Source: Leucogyrophana mollusca (lineage: Eukaryota > Basidiomycota > Agaricomycetes > Boletales). Taken from it: a DNA stretch of 64,000 bases. The stretch is taken from contig MU266345.1 in assembly GCA_021014945.1 (NCBI GenBank), forward strand, positions 99,714-163,713. Direction: 5' to 3'. Of this stretch, positions 33,388-46,348 are shown piece by piece. The position numbers were made by a program, and so were the translations under genes. Each line of letters begins with the position of its first letter. Within the stretch, counting starts at the first letter, position 1. Below the pieces are notes generated by a model. It saw only the letters and a list, made by a program, of their open reading frames with translations, had not been told where the DNA came from and ran no database searches.

Positions 33388-35878
33388 ATGCATTCTAGAT
33401 CCGTGAAAGCGGAAGACGACGTGTTGCCAGGCCTAGGATTTCAGGCTCAGGTGCACAGGAGACGCTCGCCGCACCTGCGTGGGCTACTGAGCTGCCTAGC
33501 ACTCCTGTGTCTGCTCCATCTGTCCCAAGGATTACCGTCTTCTTTATGCAGATTTCGTCGCACTTGCAATGATATCGACCCATCCTCTCAGACTGGGCCG
33601 TTGCCTCCCAGCGCGAACTCCAGCGCGTGCCCGCAGTGGGACGCCACATATCCCACCAAGCACGCACGGCTTGACGCAGATCTAGAACTTCTTTACGGTA
33701 CGGACGATTTCAAGTTGAACGCTTACAAGGCACTGGGGGGCGCTGTCCAAATACCGTAATGTGTCCCAGATGCTGCGAATAGACAGTTCACTCATATCTG
33801 TATTCATTGAACAGCTCGGAGTCATATGATGACAATGAGCCTGTCGGACAGGATCCCCGCTGGGAAATCTTTGCCAAGCTCCATGAACACTTGGAGATTA
33901 CCTTCCCCTTAGTGTAAGTGCCGGTCGTTCCCCGTGTACCCCGTGTGTTTGATGCGTAAGCCACGCTGTGTCCTACCCAGTTACGAGAAATTGAAGGTCA
34001 CCAAGGTCAACACGTATGGTCTTGTCTTCCACTGGCAAGGATCAACACAGGCCAAACCAATCCTTATCACTGCTCACCAAGGCGAGTTTCCCCAACGTTA
34101 CTGCTGAACTACTTTACATAACCGTTGTCATACGTCAGATGTTGTACCGGTTGAGCCCTCCACTATCTCACAGTGGGAGCATGATCCGTATTCTGGTTAT
34201 TACGACGGTAAATGGTGCAATGGGTTGTGCGATCTCCCCTATACTAACTGGCAATAATAGGTACCTGGATATGGGGTCGCGGGTCTTGCGATGATAAGGG
34301 TGACCTCATCCAACAACTGTAAGTATTTTCCGATATTGACCTTATGTGCTAGGCTAGATCCTTAAATGATTTAGCTTATCGGTGAATGCTCTGCTTGAGG
34401 GAGGGTTCGCTCCTTCCCGCACCTTGGTCCTAGCGTATGGCTTTGATGAGGAATCCGCGGGCGAGCAGGTAACGGGCCATGCTTTTGATAAACAAAGTGA
34501 TAGCCCTCAGCTGACCGCGTATAGGGCGCAGCGCAGCTGGCCAAGTACCTTGAGGCCACATACGGCCGTGACGGCTTTGCGATGCTCCTCGACGAAGGAG
34601 GTACGCCCTTCCCTGCCCACCATGGAAGAATCGCTCATTCGTGTTTGTTTATTAGGAGGAATCATGGATCTCGGGGAAGGAATGATTGTCGCTTCTCCGT
34701 CTGTGTCTGAGAAGGGCTATCTCGATGTGAAGGTGGAAATCAAAACTCCTGGAGGACATTCGAGTGTTCCCCCTGCCCATACGGTAGGCATTGCATTTAT
34801 GCGATGGTCAACGTAATCACACAGCGACTCACAGAGCATCGGCCTCCTTTCACGTTTCATCACTGTCATCGAGGATAACCCACACGAACCTCAACTTTTG
34901 CGGACCGGCACACAGTTTACTTCTATACAGTGCCTTGCTGCGTACTCTCCCTCTTATCCCGAGGATCTCCGAACGCTTGCGAAGGAAGCAACCTCCGACG
35001 ACTCCGCTCTGCAGAAACTAAAGGAAGGCCTCCTCGCCGTTTACCCATTATTTAAGGCCGAGCTTGGAACCACACAAGCTGTTGATTTAATTCAAGGTGG
35101 CATTAAGGTCAACGCTCTGCCTGAACAGACATCCGCGGTTGTAAACCATCGGATCGCAGAGCACAGGTGCGAAAGGCTTACTTTGGAATTTCAGTTCTCT
35201 GTATTTCATGGCTGACAATGCTCCCAGTTCGGTTAGAGACCTACAACGGCATTTGGCTGATCTTTTATCGCCTGTTGCAGCCAAGTATGATCTGACCCTC
35301 GAAGCGTTTGGTCAGATCGTTGTTACAGGGAGTGCTGGAGAAGTGTCGTTGTCCGATGCATCTTACACTGCATTGGAACCTTCGCCCGTATCACCAACTA
35401 CGTACGGACCCTACTCGTTATTGGGGGGAAGCATTAAGGCAGCACTTGCGAGTTCTACCTTCTATAACACCTCGGGTATAATTGTTGCTCCGTCGCTTTC
35501 GCTTGGTACGCCCTCCCTCTCCTCCGTTCCTAATTGAGATTCTGACGCTTCTGGCTGTCTGTCTTCTGTCTAACCCTTTCGAAGGCAACACGGGTGCGTC
35601 TTCTGCCTATCTCGGGGCACCACCAATATTGACTGTCAATGTTATAGATACAAAATCATACTGGAATCTGACCAAGCACATCTTCCGCTACTCCCCCTTC
35701 CATGAATCGGATATGTACAACGGAGCACACACCGTCAATGAAGGTCAGTTGGTTGTGTTTTGATACCTGACTTCTCACTCATACTGTGCGAGCAGCTAGG
35801 AGGGCAGAGAGCGTGATTGAGGGCATTAGGTTTTACACCAAGTTCATCTTGAACGTTGACGAGTCCGAGCTTCTTTAG
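33388..35878 (+). CDS. Vacuolar-type M20 carboxypeptidase (Cps1-like), copy 1
   Basis: M20 metallo-carboxypeptidases of the yeast Cps1 type enter the vacuole as type II membrane proteins and release C-terminal residues from peptides. The N-terminus has a basic segment followed by a hydrophobic anchor (LLSCLALLCLLHLSQG). Metal and catalytic motifs: ILITAHQDVVPVEP (His, Asp), GRGSCDDKGDLIQQL (bridging Asp), FDEESAGEQ (Glu pair), TPGGHSSVPPAHT, VDLIQGGIKVNALPEQTSAV, and the late TDTKSYWNLTKHIFRYSPF with VHTVNE-like NGAHTVNE. There are about a dozen short introns; all parts found are in family order without stops. Confidence 0.87.
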
Positions 35879-35881
35879 CAT

Positions 35882-36471
35882 CTAGATATCTAAAGACACG
35901 CTAGTCGGAGCAAGAGTCCCGATAATGTAGATATTGCCCTCAACTAGGCAGTGGTTCTCGACCTGTTGACAATGCTCAGTCCACCCCAAATCCTTCCTAC
36001 ATTCGATAATTTCCCTCTGCACCTTCGTCCAATCCTCAGCGACCTGTGCAAAGCTTCCACACGGTCCTTCCACGAGTCGCAGGAGCTGCTCATATTCTTC
36101 TAGCTGTCTATCAAGATCTCGCCCTTCTTCCAACCGGCGCTGGTCCCCGTCCAATTTCGCGGGAGCGGCGGCGAGGGCGTCCACCATGCTTACTCGGGGA
36201 TTGTATGCGACTTAAGACCGTACAGTAATACATTCGCTCGCGCCCGAATGAGGTAAAGTTTCTGGAGTGATGTTTCGATCGTCGCGGCGAGCAAGGCATT
36301 GGATGCAGATCGTGTATTTTCGATCCCCGGAGGGGGATCTTTGAGGGCCTGCACAACCTTCCTGTGCAATTGCGGGCAGAGCTACAAAGAATAGTGCGGG
36401 TGGGTGAAGCCATGTTAGACGAGACCAGCTATGTATCACTTCGCAGATTTGCTGGACAAGTTGCTGGACAT
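35882..36471 (-). CDS. Small coiled-coil protein, unidentified (possibly broken)
   Basis: Reading on the minus strand: ATG at 36471 gives MSSNLSSKSAK, then after an about 86-nt intron KVVQALKDPPPGIENTRSAS and NALLAATIETSLQKLYLIRA, ending in GLKSHTIPE and TAA. A second frame continues with SMVDALAAAPAKLDGDQRRL, LDRQLEEYEQLLRLVEG and WTKVQREIIECRKDLGWT, a clear coiled-coil. The two can be joined either by an 86-nt intron starting at gtaagc (near 36195), which would delete part of the second segment, or they are separated by a frameshift. I do not recognise the family. Confidence 0.4.
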
Positions 36472-37388
36472 TTTCTGATCGGGAAGTCCACAATGGCAGT
36501 TAGTGTCGATTCCAAGGCATTCATTAAGCACCGGATGGCCGTTTCACTTGGCTCGCACAATTTCTTTCATATCTTAACTGTCGGCGAGTTTAACACGCAC
36601 CTGGGTATCCAGAGTCAAAACGAGTCAAATCATTGCTCGAGAACGCACCGTCGAGGGTAAAAGACCCGCGCGCCCAACTCTTGGCTCCAGCACCGCCAAG
36701 AGGCACATGCGAGCCGACAGGCAATGGTCGGTTGCTAGATAACTCTGTAGGCGCTTTTTCCAGCCTCCTGCCATAAGGTCATTTGCCAGGATGGTTCTAA
36801 GATGAAGTCCATTCACCTCAGCTTCGTCATTTGGAAGATAACACAGCACATCATGCAGGTGATCTTGAATTATTGGAGTAAGAAGTACTTGCAAGCGCTT
36901 TGAAGTTGATTAAACACTGTCAGCAGGGTCCTCGTGATCGACATACCGAGCCCGGCACGTCCGAGGACATTGGTTTGGCACAGGTCTTGCTGTGCAGGTA
37001 GCCCTGATAGGTATACTGGAACTGGTGGAGCTGGAAACAGTGCAAATGCACCGCCAATATAGGTAGTCGATATAACTTCGTGGTCGTGGTCGGGAACGGG
37101 GTTGACGTCACGGTCGAGCTACTTAACGGATTTCATCTGCACGTGACCGCGACGCGACGCGTTATCTGCGTTTGGTAAGTTAAACCGTTTGGCCGAAAGT
37201 AAAGGTAGTCTGCTGCTGTATTGAGCATGCCTCACGACATAGATTCATAGAAGTTTTGACATTGCCTTCGCGTAATACATACAGGGAGAGATGTACACGA
37301 TACATGGGTGAATAAATTCATTCGCCTCCAGAAATTCAGTGAATAGTCATACATGTCGCATACGAGCAGCGCGGGGACGAGAATATGC
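36472..37388. other. Intergenic, about 900 bp, no gene supported
   Basis: The minus-strand frame 36625-36894 is open but has no recognisable domain. The region separates the coiled-coil gene start from the alcohol oxidase stop codon. Confidence 0.35.
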
Positions 37389-40300
37389 TCAGCGGAGCAT
37401 CTGGGTGGCGGGAATACCTTTAGGAACGGGGGCGTGAGGCACGGGGGCGTGAGGTGTCCTGACTTTGATGCCTGCAAGAAGAGGTAAGAGCCAGAGCGTC
37501 ATGTATGGAAGAAGATAGGGCATACCAAGGTCCTCGCATAGCAGGTCAGCTCCCTTCTCGCCAACAAGGAGGGCAGAAGAGTAGGTGTTCGTGCCCAAGT
37601 TATCCTTTAGGCAGAAGTCAGGGCACATTCAGCATGGGAGATATCGGGGTCACATACGGGGCAGATACTGAGATCAACACACTTCAAGTTCTGAGTCCCT
37701 GAGACCGAATAGCGTTATTGAAAGATTTCTCGAAGAATAAAGCGAATTTACCGTAGACGTTCAGGCGCTTATCAACGACACCACCCTCTTCACGTGGCTT
37801 CATAGCTGCATGTATTTGTCAGGCCAATGATCGGGAGTCAATCTAAGAAAGGGCAATACCGCAAGTGCCGAGACTGTGCCAGGTGGTCTCGACGTGGTCT
37901 AAGATATGTCATTAACGTGCTGAGAAGTTTGTAATGTGTGAAGATCCACCCACCGGAAATCCAGTTGTCGATGGCTTCGTCATCCTCCTTGGTGTACTTG
38001 ATATCGTCATGGACCTTGCTGGCATTGTATTGTTCGCCAGGTTTGTGCCAGGTACCTGCAACAAAGGTAAGTTAGTAACTATGCCAGCGTCGAGGTCAGC
38101 ACACTTGCCCATGTGGATACCAACAGTGAAGGCATCAGGCATGAGCTGCTTCGCGGTGGTAATGTCGATGTCTTTGGCGGCAGCAGGGGATGCCGGGTGG
38201 AAGTGGGGGTGGTGAGAAGTCAGCTCTCCGCGGAAGGCTTTGCGGTTGAGATTGGGTCAGCGACGGATTCAATGGTGGTGACGTGGGCATACCGTCCATG
38301 CGCCTGGCAACTTCACGTGTCTTCTTGTAACTCCATCTGATGGGGGCAAAGTCTGCCTTGTCGTTCATGAAACCACTGTCGAAGAAAGGCTCGACGTATG
38401 GGTTGGCGGAAGCAATGTGGATCTGGGAGAATAGTAAGCAGCTGTTCGCGGAAGCGGCGTTGCCATCTGACACACCTTGCCGCGACTGGCTGGGTATTCC
38501 TGACGAAAACAAGGTCTCAAAAAGCTGGTTCACCGAGCATTCGTCCACTACTTACGAGGTACTGGAACCTGAATGGACGATGTCAGCGATGATTTACAAT
38601 AGTCAAGATGCGAACCAACATCGTCATGTACTTCCCGGGAGGGAGTAGAGAGTGGTCGGCGTATGCTGTGGGACAGTTGAGACTAGATCAGCATAGAGAA
38701 TCTCTTGAAACTTGCCTCCAGAGACGATAGAGCCGAACCTTGATAGTCAATCAACACCTGATGGTCACAGATATTCAACAAAATCCACGTACATGACTGG
38801 CTTGTCGGGCTTATCCTTGAAGTACTTGTCCCAGAGAGCGTTGAACTCGGGTCCCATTTCCTTAAGTTCTGCCTCGGTTGGACGAATCTGTGGTAGATGA
38901 GTTAGCGAAGAAGGGCACATAGGCGCCATTTACAAACCTTGAAACCAGCATCGATTGCGTTCGAAGACAGACGTGCCTTCTCAGGGCTGACTTCCCACTC
39001 GTCGAACAGCTATACAGGGTTTAGTGTCTGCGATATAAGCATCTTGAGACCACTCTACCTCTTTCCTTGCCTTCGGGTCACCACGAAGGAAGTCGTCCAA
39101 AGTATGACTTTCGTTGGAGACACGGAAAACTATGATAGTGTTTAGCATGCGCAAGTTAAGTCAGGCAATAGGGGCTCACTGGACAACGTCGTGTAGTGGT
39201 CCTGGTATTGTTCACTATCTCGGACATTAATGCTAGAGTTTCGCTGTGGAAGAGTATATACATACCCAACACCTGGGAGGTCGCTGACAACTTTGACGTC
39301 AAGCTGCCTGAGTAGGTCTCCAGAACCAACTCCCGAACGCTCAAGGATCTGAACAACGAGTGCATCAGATGCTTGGTCGGGTATATAGAGCATAAGATCT
39401 CTACCTGAGGAGTACCAAGAGTGCCGCTGCTCAGGACGACACACTTGCGTGCTCTGACCTGTTCCATCGATTAGCAAACTACATGCACAAAGCACTGCAA
39501 ATGCTCACGATAGTCTCCTGAACCGCGGCTCCGTTGGCCCTGTTCCTTGTGGGAACGTAGGCAACACCGACAGCCTTGTTGCCCTCGAAGATGACTCGGG
39601 ACACACGCGCATTGGTGCGCAGGAACAGGTTGTGCTGGGTGTCCATGACACTGTGCACGTAAGCTAGGACGTCCAGCGTCAGAGCTAGCCGGGACTCTAC
39701 GAAAGCGACAAGGATTACCAGTTGCAGCGTCACTTCGGCGACCAGTGTGACGGTTGATGTATTTGGCCCAGATTTCAGCACCGTGCGCGGTGTCCAGGTC
39801 TGTTTTATGTGAGTCGAACGATGTTCACTAAAAGCCTGTTGTAATCACCTTGGATATCATCTGCATACACAATCATCTGAAATCAGCCGACATAATGGAC
39901 TTCATTGCATGAGCACATACCGCTGAATGGCACGCCAATGGCGTCGGAGGCTCTCAAGAAATCTTGAGCAAGTTGAGTTACTGACCCGCCGTTACTGATA
40001 GCGATGGGTCCATCGTATCCGTGAGTGTCGTTGTTGACTGGCTTCTGGTAGTTCTCGAGCTGAAATGGCACTTAGTTAAGTAACTCTCTATCGTGCTTCA
40101 TGAGCGGACAAACCCGTTTCATCAGGGGAAGAAGGTCTGCACATCGCGTCAAAGGTGTTCCAAGTAAGGAGCTGGTGAAGGTACCCACCTTTGGCTGTCC
40201 AGCCTTCTGTCTTGAAGTCATCTATTGCGCAGGCGGATATCAGCATAAATGCAGGGGCTTTCAGAGGAGTGACGGACCCCAGTCGGACGCAGAGGCCTAA

Positions 40301-41115
40301 GTACCGCGTAGTTCGTCAGACCTTGTGTTGAAAGAATATCGCTAACCTTACCCTTGTGTACATCTAGTGTTCGAGAAGCAATAAGAATATGGAAAGTCAT
40401 GGCATGCGAGAGGTCATACCTGGAAGTTGATACTAAAAACCGTCGGCCATCAGCCTGAGGTACAAGAAACCATTTAGGGGCTTACCTGCTACCTCCACCT
40501 AGTTGTGAAAGGACACACAAGATATTGAGAAAGGTCTATTTTCTAAATACAAGGAATCCTTACCAAGGATATTGGCACAGCTGTATGAAGTTATTTAGCA
40601 CTGAGCGAGTGGGATTTACGAAAAGGACGCACGGGACAATACTTTGCCTTCCTCTCAAGTGTGGGGACGCCAAGGAGTCGGTATAGAAAGTAGCTTTGTC
40701 GTTGCTAAACCCTCCCTCAACAAGTTGACACAATTAGCAACGTGCGTGGCTTACATTCCATCCCGCTGCATGTTCTTTACGTAGATACCAGGCCTGTAGA
40801 CCCAAGGATCGTCACGGTTGTTGGCGCCACCTATGGCCGAACACTCATCAGGGATGTCAATACTATCTATCATTCGCCATTGTTACCTTCGATGAGCATG
40901 ACCTTGAGATTGGGATCAGCGTATGCCAATCGGCCGGCGACAACACATCCTGCAACCGCCCAGTATGTCAGTTTGACGATACTGGCAGCACTTCAAAGTA
41001 TTCCGTACCTGCCGGACCACCACTATAATCAGAGCGATCAGAGGTAAACTCGGAACAGGACACAGCGATCAACGTACCCGGCTACAATGACATCGACTTC
41101 TTGCGGATGGACCAT
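37389..41115 (-). CDS. Alcohol (methanol) oxidase, GMC flavoprotein
   Basis: FAD-dependent alcohol oxidases convert methanol and short alcohols to aldehyde plus hydrogen peroxide. In wood-decay fungi this supplies peroxide from lignin-derived methanol (known for the family). MVHPQEVDVIVAGGGPAGCV with VVAGRLAYADPNLKVMLIEG is the FAD-binding N-terminus. Then come ILGGGSSINFQMYTRASASD, NNDTHGYDGPIAISNGG, SSGTLGTPQILERSG, NAIDAGFKIRPTEAELKEMG, SANPYVEPFFDSGFMNDKAD, and catalytic His in HVETTWHSLGTCAMKPR. The end is DNLGTNTYSSALLVGEKGAD and HAPVPHAPVPKGIPATQMLR. The gene is split by more than a dozen introns, far more than its neighbours. No signal peptide and no SKL-type end is seen. Confidence 0.9.
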
Positions 41116-42811
41116 GGTTATTCGAGGACTTCAGGGGGAGAAGAGGGTGAATAACGTTTCGCTATCTCTAGAGGGCTTATATACAATTGGAGACCTTTCG
41201 GGAGAAGGTCTTTCTGGAATGATAAGAGAAGGCCCTATGCGCGAGCAAAGCCCAAGCGATGGGTCAGATGATATTTGTGGCGTAATATTTTGGAGCATAC
41301 GCAGCAGCTGAGAGCACTGTCTCAGCATAGGAAGATAGGGGAATAGGAACCGGTTCCCTAAAATGTGATGTGCTGTGAGCTTGAGAATGGGTCTTACCAT
41401 CACAGGTGAACAAGTTCCGCCGAGTGAGATACTACACGCTTATACATTGATGACGGTGTCCATTCCTTGCGCCCAGGAGGCCCATATGATTTGGACGGCG
41501 TCCCGTTCGCGCATACGTGATTTCACGACCAGAGACTGTCAACCACACATCAGCAGGGCATTATTGCTAGTGTTTGGGTCCTCGAAAGTCACCCAATGAT
41601 AGACAAGCTCGCATCGAGAAGCAAACCTTGTCTACACTGCGACATCACGGAGGCCGGACGAACACCCCACATGCGGGGTAACACTCGACCCTACAATAGT
41701 CAATTCTACTTTCGTCCAGCATATTGCGCCCCCACGAGTTGTGGATCAATGGCCAATCATATTGCCGTTCTTGTGAGCGAAAAGGGGGAGAGCTTGCCTA
41801 TCCTTGTACCCGCGGGCCGCGTCGCCAGGGACTTTGGAAGCTCGATTGTGAAAAGACGAGGGGTACGCTGATTAGAAGGCCACAAGAATACCCTCCAGAG
41901 CCTTGTGACAATATCGCAGGTCCCCGGCTGTACGCTGGCCATCTACAATCCACGGACCACTTGAACGATCCTAGTAAGACCACTGACATTGACAGGCGGA
42001 GGTAGCCGCGGGGTTCTTTCTTGACACCTGTGGTCTCTCAGCGAAGGATCAGCTGCCTCTTTTATTGGACCGGGTAGGATACATATCGTGGGGCCACAGA
42101 GCTGAACTGGACTTCAGAAGGCACGGGCCGCCTTCGATTGATCATCTGTAGTAATTGTTGCACCCGACAGAATCCCCCTTCAAGCGAGTGGGTGATGGTT
42201 CTACACGGCCAATTCAGAGGGTCAGTTGGTGGTAAAGCAAGAAGTCAGGAACCAAAGGATTTCATGAGACCACATGTTCATTCGAGACCAATACGACGAG
42301 AAATGGAGGCTATAAAAAGCCAGAACAAGGGGTCCGGCGGAATTTTGACCATTGGCGGAGGCGCCCAACCAATGGACTTGCGCGATAGAGCGGATGTTAC
42401 ATTTGCCTACGAAAAGTCACGAGGATTCACCGCTGCGAACGTCGCGCCTACAGAGATCCGTGATACAATGTATACGCAGCAGGTAGAGGTGGAGAAAGAA
42501 AGCAGACACGATCCGTCACGACCACGTGAATCATGTCTGTCACGCTATAGTCACACTTTGTCATGGAGTCCCTAGTTGTGGCAATATCATTATGCGACGC
42601 TCGCCGTGTTTCAGCATCCAAGTTGTTGACCGGTCATCTCCCCTTTAATGAACCGCGGGGAAGGTAACCTCACTTTGGGGTGGGCGTAATGAAGAACTAA
42701 CCTCAGGGATCAACTACCATCAGATGGAGTCGAAGCTTACGGCTATTCTCCGCGGTCAGCAAAATAGATGTTTCTGTTTTGGCTCTCTATTCGGAGCCTA
42801 CCTACGTTACG
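41116..42811. other. Long intergenic region, about 1.7 kb
   Basis: No gene is supported. The interval must contain the alcohol oxidase promoter (minus strand) next to 41115 and the 3' flank of the second carboxypeptidase. A tataaaaag element at about 42311 on the plus strand precedes an open frame (to 42575) with GGSVGGKARSQEPKDF and ILTIGGGAQPMDLRD, which I cannot relate to a family. Confidence 0.35.
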
Positions 42812-45247
42812 TTACGGTAGCGCAGATTCATCTACGTTGAGTATCAAGGTGGTGAAGAACCTAATGATCTCAACGAAGTTCCCTATGCTTATGGCTATTG
42901 GTTTGATTCATAATATTCGGGTCAGTGATGAGCCGTTTCAGGAACGATGCAACGGCGGCTCACCCTCATTCACCGTATGCACGCCACTGGGCAGAGCACC
43001 ACCGCTGGCACCTTCCTGGTGACCATAACGGAAAATATGCTCCGTCAGCTTCCAGTAGTACCGAGTGTCTTCGTGATCACGTATTAGCACACCTGGCTCC
43101 AATTTCACCTATACACGTGCCGAGACTTACCGGTGTTCCCGGACATGACACCAGGGCTAATGACGACAGTGTCATCTCCTCGGATATCCCTATGAGAGTT
43201 GTACGTGGCTTTGATAGTACCAGAGAGCAATTGCCAGGGCACGGCGGACTCGTCGGTGGGGGTGACGGGTGCAGGTTCCAACCCGTGCGTGTAAGCTTCT
43301 GACAGCTTCAGAGTACCGTATGCAGGGGCGTCAGTATCTGAAACGCCAACGCCGAAGGCACTATATGACAGGTTGAAGTCGACAGCGAGTGACCTGAGTA
43401 GGTCAGTGTCGCGCGCTTTGGTGGCCTCAATAGAGCTATAATGTCGATGGGACATGAGCCAGTTGCGGTCGCACTGAACGCAGCACTCACCTCTCTGTAG
43501 AGACACGGTGATTGATTACAGCCCAAACTGACTCCGGGAGGGCGTTCACCTTCACGCCTCCTTGAATGAGGTCAATAGCTTGAGTAGTGCCAGCCAAACT
43601 TTTGAGCATCCTGCTTTCGAAGAGTTTCTTCTCTGCGGCGCGCAGAGCGCGATCCGAGTGCTCCGCACGCAAAATATCCTTTCTCAAAGCCGAAGGGAGA
43701 TCAGGAGCATGCTGAGCAAGACATTGTACGGTCTTGTACACCGGTGAGCCCCTTGTCTGATGCACGTTCAGTTGTGTTGTCTCGTCAACAGCGGTCATTA
43801 AGAAGGTCTTACCAAGTGCACCTCAAAGGGGTTCTTCTCATAGTTGACCAGCAACTCTGCCAGGATTCCAATGCTCTGTTGCGGGTGCATGAGTCTGTGG
43901 CAGGTCAAATACAGGGGAAAGAAGGACAGACGGTATGGGGAGGGGGCAAGCTTGAGTGGCCACCAGGAGACGCGACTTCAACAAGGACATCCAGGTAGCC
44001 TTTTTCTCCAATACCAGGAGTTGCGATCACGCGTCCATATTGTTCTCCATACCCAGCTATAACGGTAAATCAGTAATTGCGCTGCGGTCATACTCGCGAC
44101 CTTACAGCCTTCATCGACGAGCATAGCAAACCCGCCTTCACCAAACATTTCCAGAAGTTTGGGAGCTAGAGTTTGAGCGCCCTGACACAGGCATCAGAAA
44201 GGCAATAAATTGACTATAACTTTGGTCTTACATGCAGGCCACTGGTCTCCTCGTCAAACCCAGATGCAATGACGACTGTCCGACGAGGCTGGAAGTTGTT
44301 CTCCAGTAAAGTCTCGATGGAAGACCTAGGTGTAAAGATCAGCAGGTCTTCTCTCTTGCTGTAGGTTAGACTTGCATAATACCGATCAAACCACTTTTAT
44401 CGTCTAAGCTACCGCGCCCCCAGACCTTCTCCCCTGTATTTGTGATTGAGCCAACAACAGGCGGATACAAGTACAGAAAGACCGCTGACCATCGAAATAC
44501 CCTGAGAAAGGAGGATGCAGCCAAGCTTTAGCAGTGGTAGGCTCAACAGGCACAACGTCTAACAGATAAAGGATCATCATCACCCCAGCAATACTACCGG
44601 CTGACTGAAACCATACCTTGGTGCGCAGCCAGTAGGAGAGGTTGAATGGACGTGTCAGAGCCTTTCCAGACGTAGATAAGGCCATACGTATTGACTTTCG
44701 TCAACTCGAGAGTTGAATGGCTTCACAGCAGCAGCTCAGAATGGGCTATACTTGACAGAAGTAGGGGAACTTACACCTGCGGGAACGACGCCAGCAGATA
44801 ATCGTGAAGAGCGCCGAACTTCTCCCAACGCGGATCCGTCCCCACGGGGCCCATGTTATCATACGATTCTGTCCTGCACATAGTCAGCTTCAAACATGTT
44901 CACGGAGTGCGCATTATCCAAACTCACGGAATCCTGACAGCCCCTCCTAGCCAGTTCACTGCCCTCATCTTGAACTTATCCGTACCATAAATACTCCCCA
45001 GGCTCTCCCAGAGTGCGCCATTCTTCTGGGGAACCAACTCGGCTACCTGGGGGCAAACACCGGTGCTGAGCTCACGCCCGCTATCATGGAAATGACTGAA
45101 CCCTTTCGCCAGCGCGGTCGAGAGGATGATTGCGAAACCAACTACAGTGATCTTGAGGGAGAACGACCCAGCTTTCGGCTTAGAGTTTTGGGCTCCTGGG
45201 AGCAGTGGGGATGCCACATCGTCCGATTTCTCCCTTGCACCAGACAT
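42812..45247 (-). CDS. Vacuolar-type M20 carboxypeptidase (Cps1-like), copy 2
   Basis: Diverged paralogue of the gene at 33.4 kb. N-terminus MSGAREKSDDVASPLLPG with a dileucine-like acidic cytosolic tail, then a signal anchor (ITVVGFAIILSTALA), a luminal domain starting near CPQVAELVPQKNGALWESLG. Motifs: DVVPVEPTTAKAWLHPPFSG, Glu pair in VVIASGFDEETSGLH, IDLIQGGVKVNALPESVWAV, and a C-terminal TRYYWKLTEHIFRYGHQEG with GVHTVNE and RFFTTLILNVDESALP. About a dozen short introns; no lesions seen. Unlike copy 1 it is transcribed leftwards, toward the alcohol oxidase gene. Confidence 0.86.
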
Positions 45248-46348
45248 CGTTGTGGAGAGAAGAAGGAACTATAGCCTGACCCAGTGCGGCCGAATAACAG
45301 CCCTTGTGCTGACAAGCGATAAAGTGTGCTCGTGACGTTATTTCCAGGATATATCTCCCAGGCTGATAGCACAATCCACCTTGTCATCAGTAGCTGCATC
45401 ATATCCATCTGATCACGGAACACTTGTGCTCCACGGCGTCGATGATGAGCGTGGATGTAGCGCAAAGCTCTTAAAGGCTCTTCAAAGAGAATAATCGAAG
45501 TTGGCGCCCTAACCAGGATACCAACAGCTACGCGCCGATTATCCCATACTGCTCATGGGCTTTCAGTGCCAGCAACCACCGGCCGCCCACTGAAATCATG
45601 GCGGCGGTCAGTGGTTGATGTGGGAAAGAAGAACCATCCTGCTGTCTGTCTCCCACACTGGACCTAGGTCCACAAATACAGTGTCCCACGTACGTTGGAC
45701 GGATATCAATGCTAGAGACATCCTGAGTCGAATTACTCCACGCTATACCCTGCGATATCAACGTCCCAGCTGAGTCCTAGCCATGTTCATATAGGTCGAC
45801 CGGGATTCCAAGAGACCACGTACTCGTCCAGGTTCTTGTCGCGCCCCCAGTCCGCCTTGGTTTGCATGTCGACGACACCAAATTCAACAGAGATGTGGTG
45901 AATCACACTTGGGCTGCGCAACAGAGGCGGCCCTCTGCTATCCACGGTAAGAGGACTCGACAACACGCACGGAGGTCTTCCTATGCACAGGCGTCATTTT
46001 GACGGGAGACAAACAACCCGCTCGAAGAGCTGCCATAGCTACGGTCGAGGTGGATGCCCAAGATGCCCATTATTTAATGTCGCGGTCCTGTGATATGTAC
46101 TAGAGGAGAGGCCGACTAAATCTGGGTGGCGTAAATTCATAGGGTGGAGGAAAGAGACGTGAACAAACCTGTTCAAGGTTGCTCCCAGTACGTATTGTCA
46201 GCGTTAGACCATAGCTTGATCGCGCGCATCCAAGAGCTGGTAACATCCCACCAATCATCCTACCAGAGGCAGCATACCTTCAACTCAGGAGCCAACCGCA
46301 GCGCAAACCTTCGAAAACAAGGAGTCCAGATTAAGCAGATAAATTGTA
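45248..46348. other. Intergenic, about 1.1 kb, no gene supported
   Basis: Several short frames occur on both strands but none carries a recognisable domain. The region holds the promoter of the M20 gene (copy 2) and the 3' flank of the mL44 gene. Confidence 0.35.
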
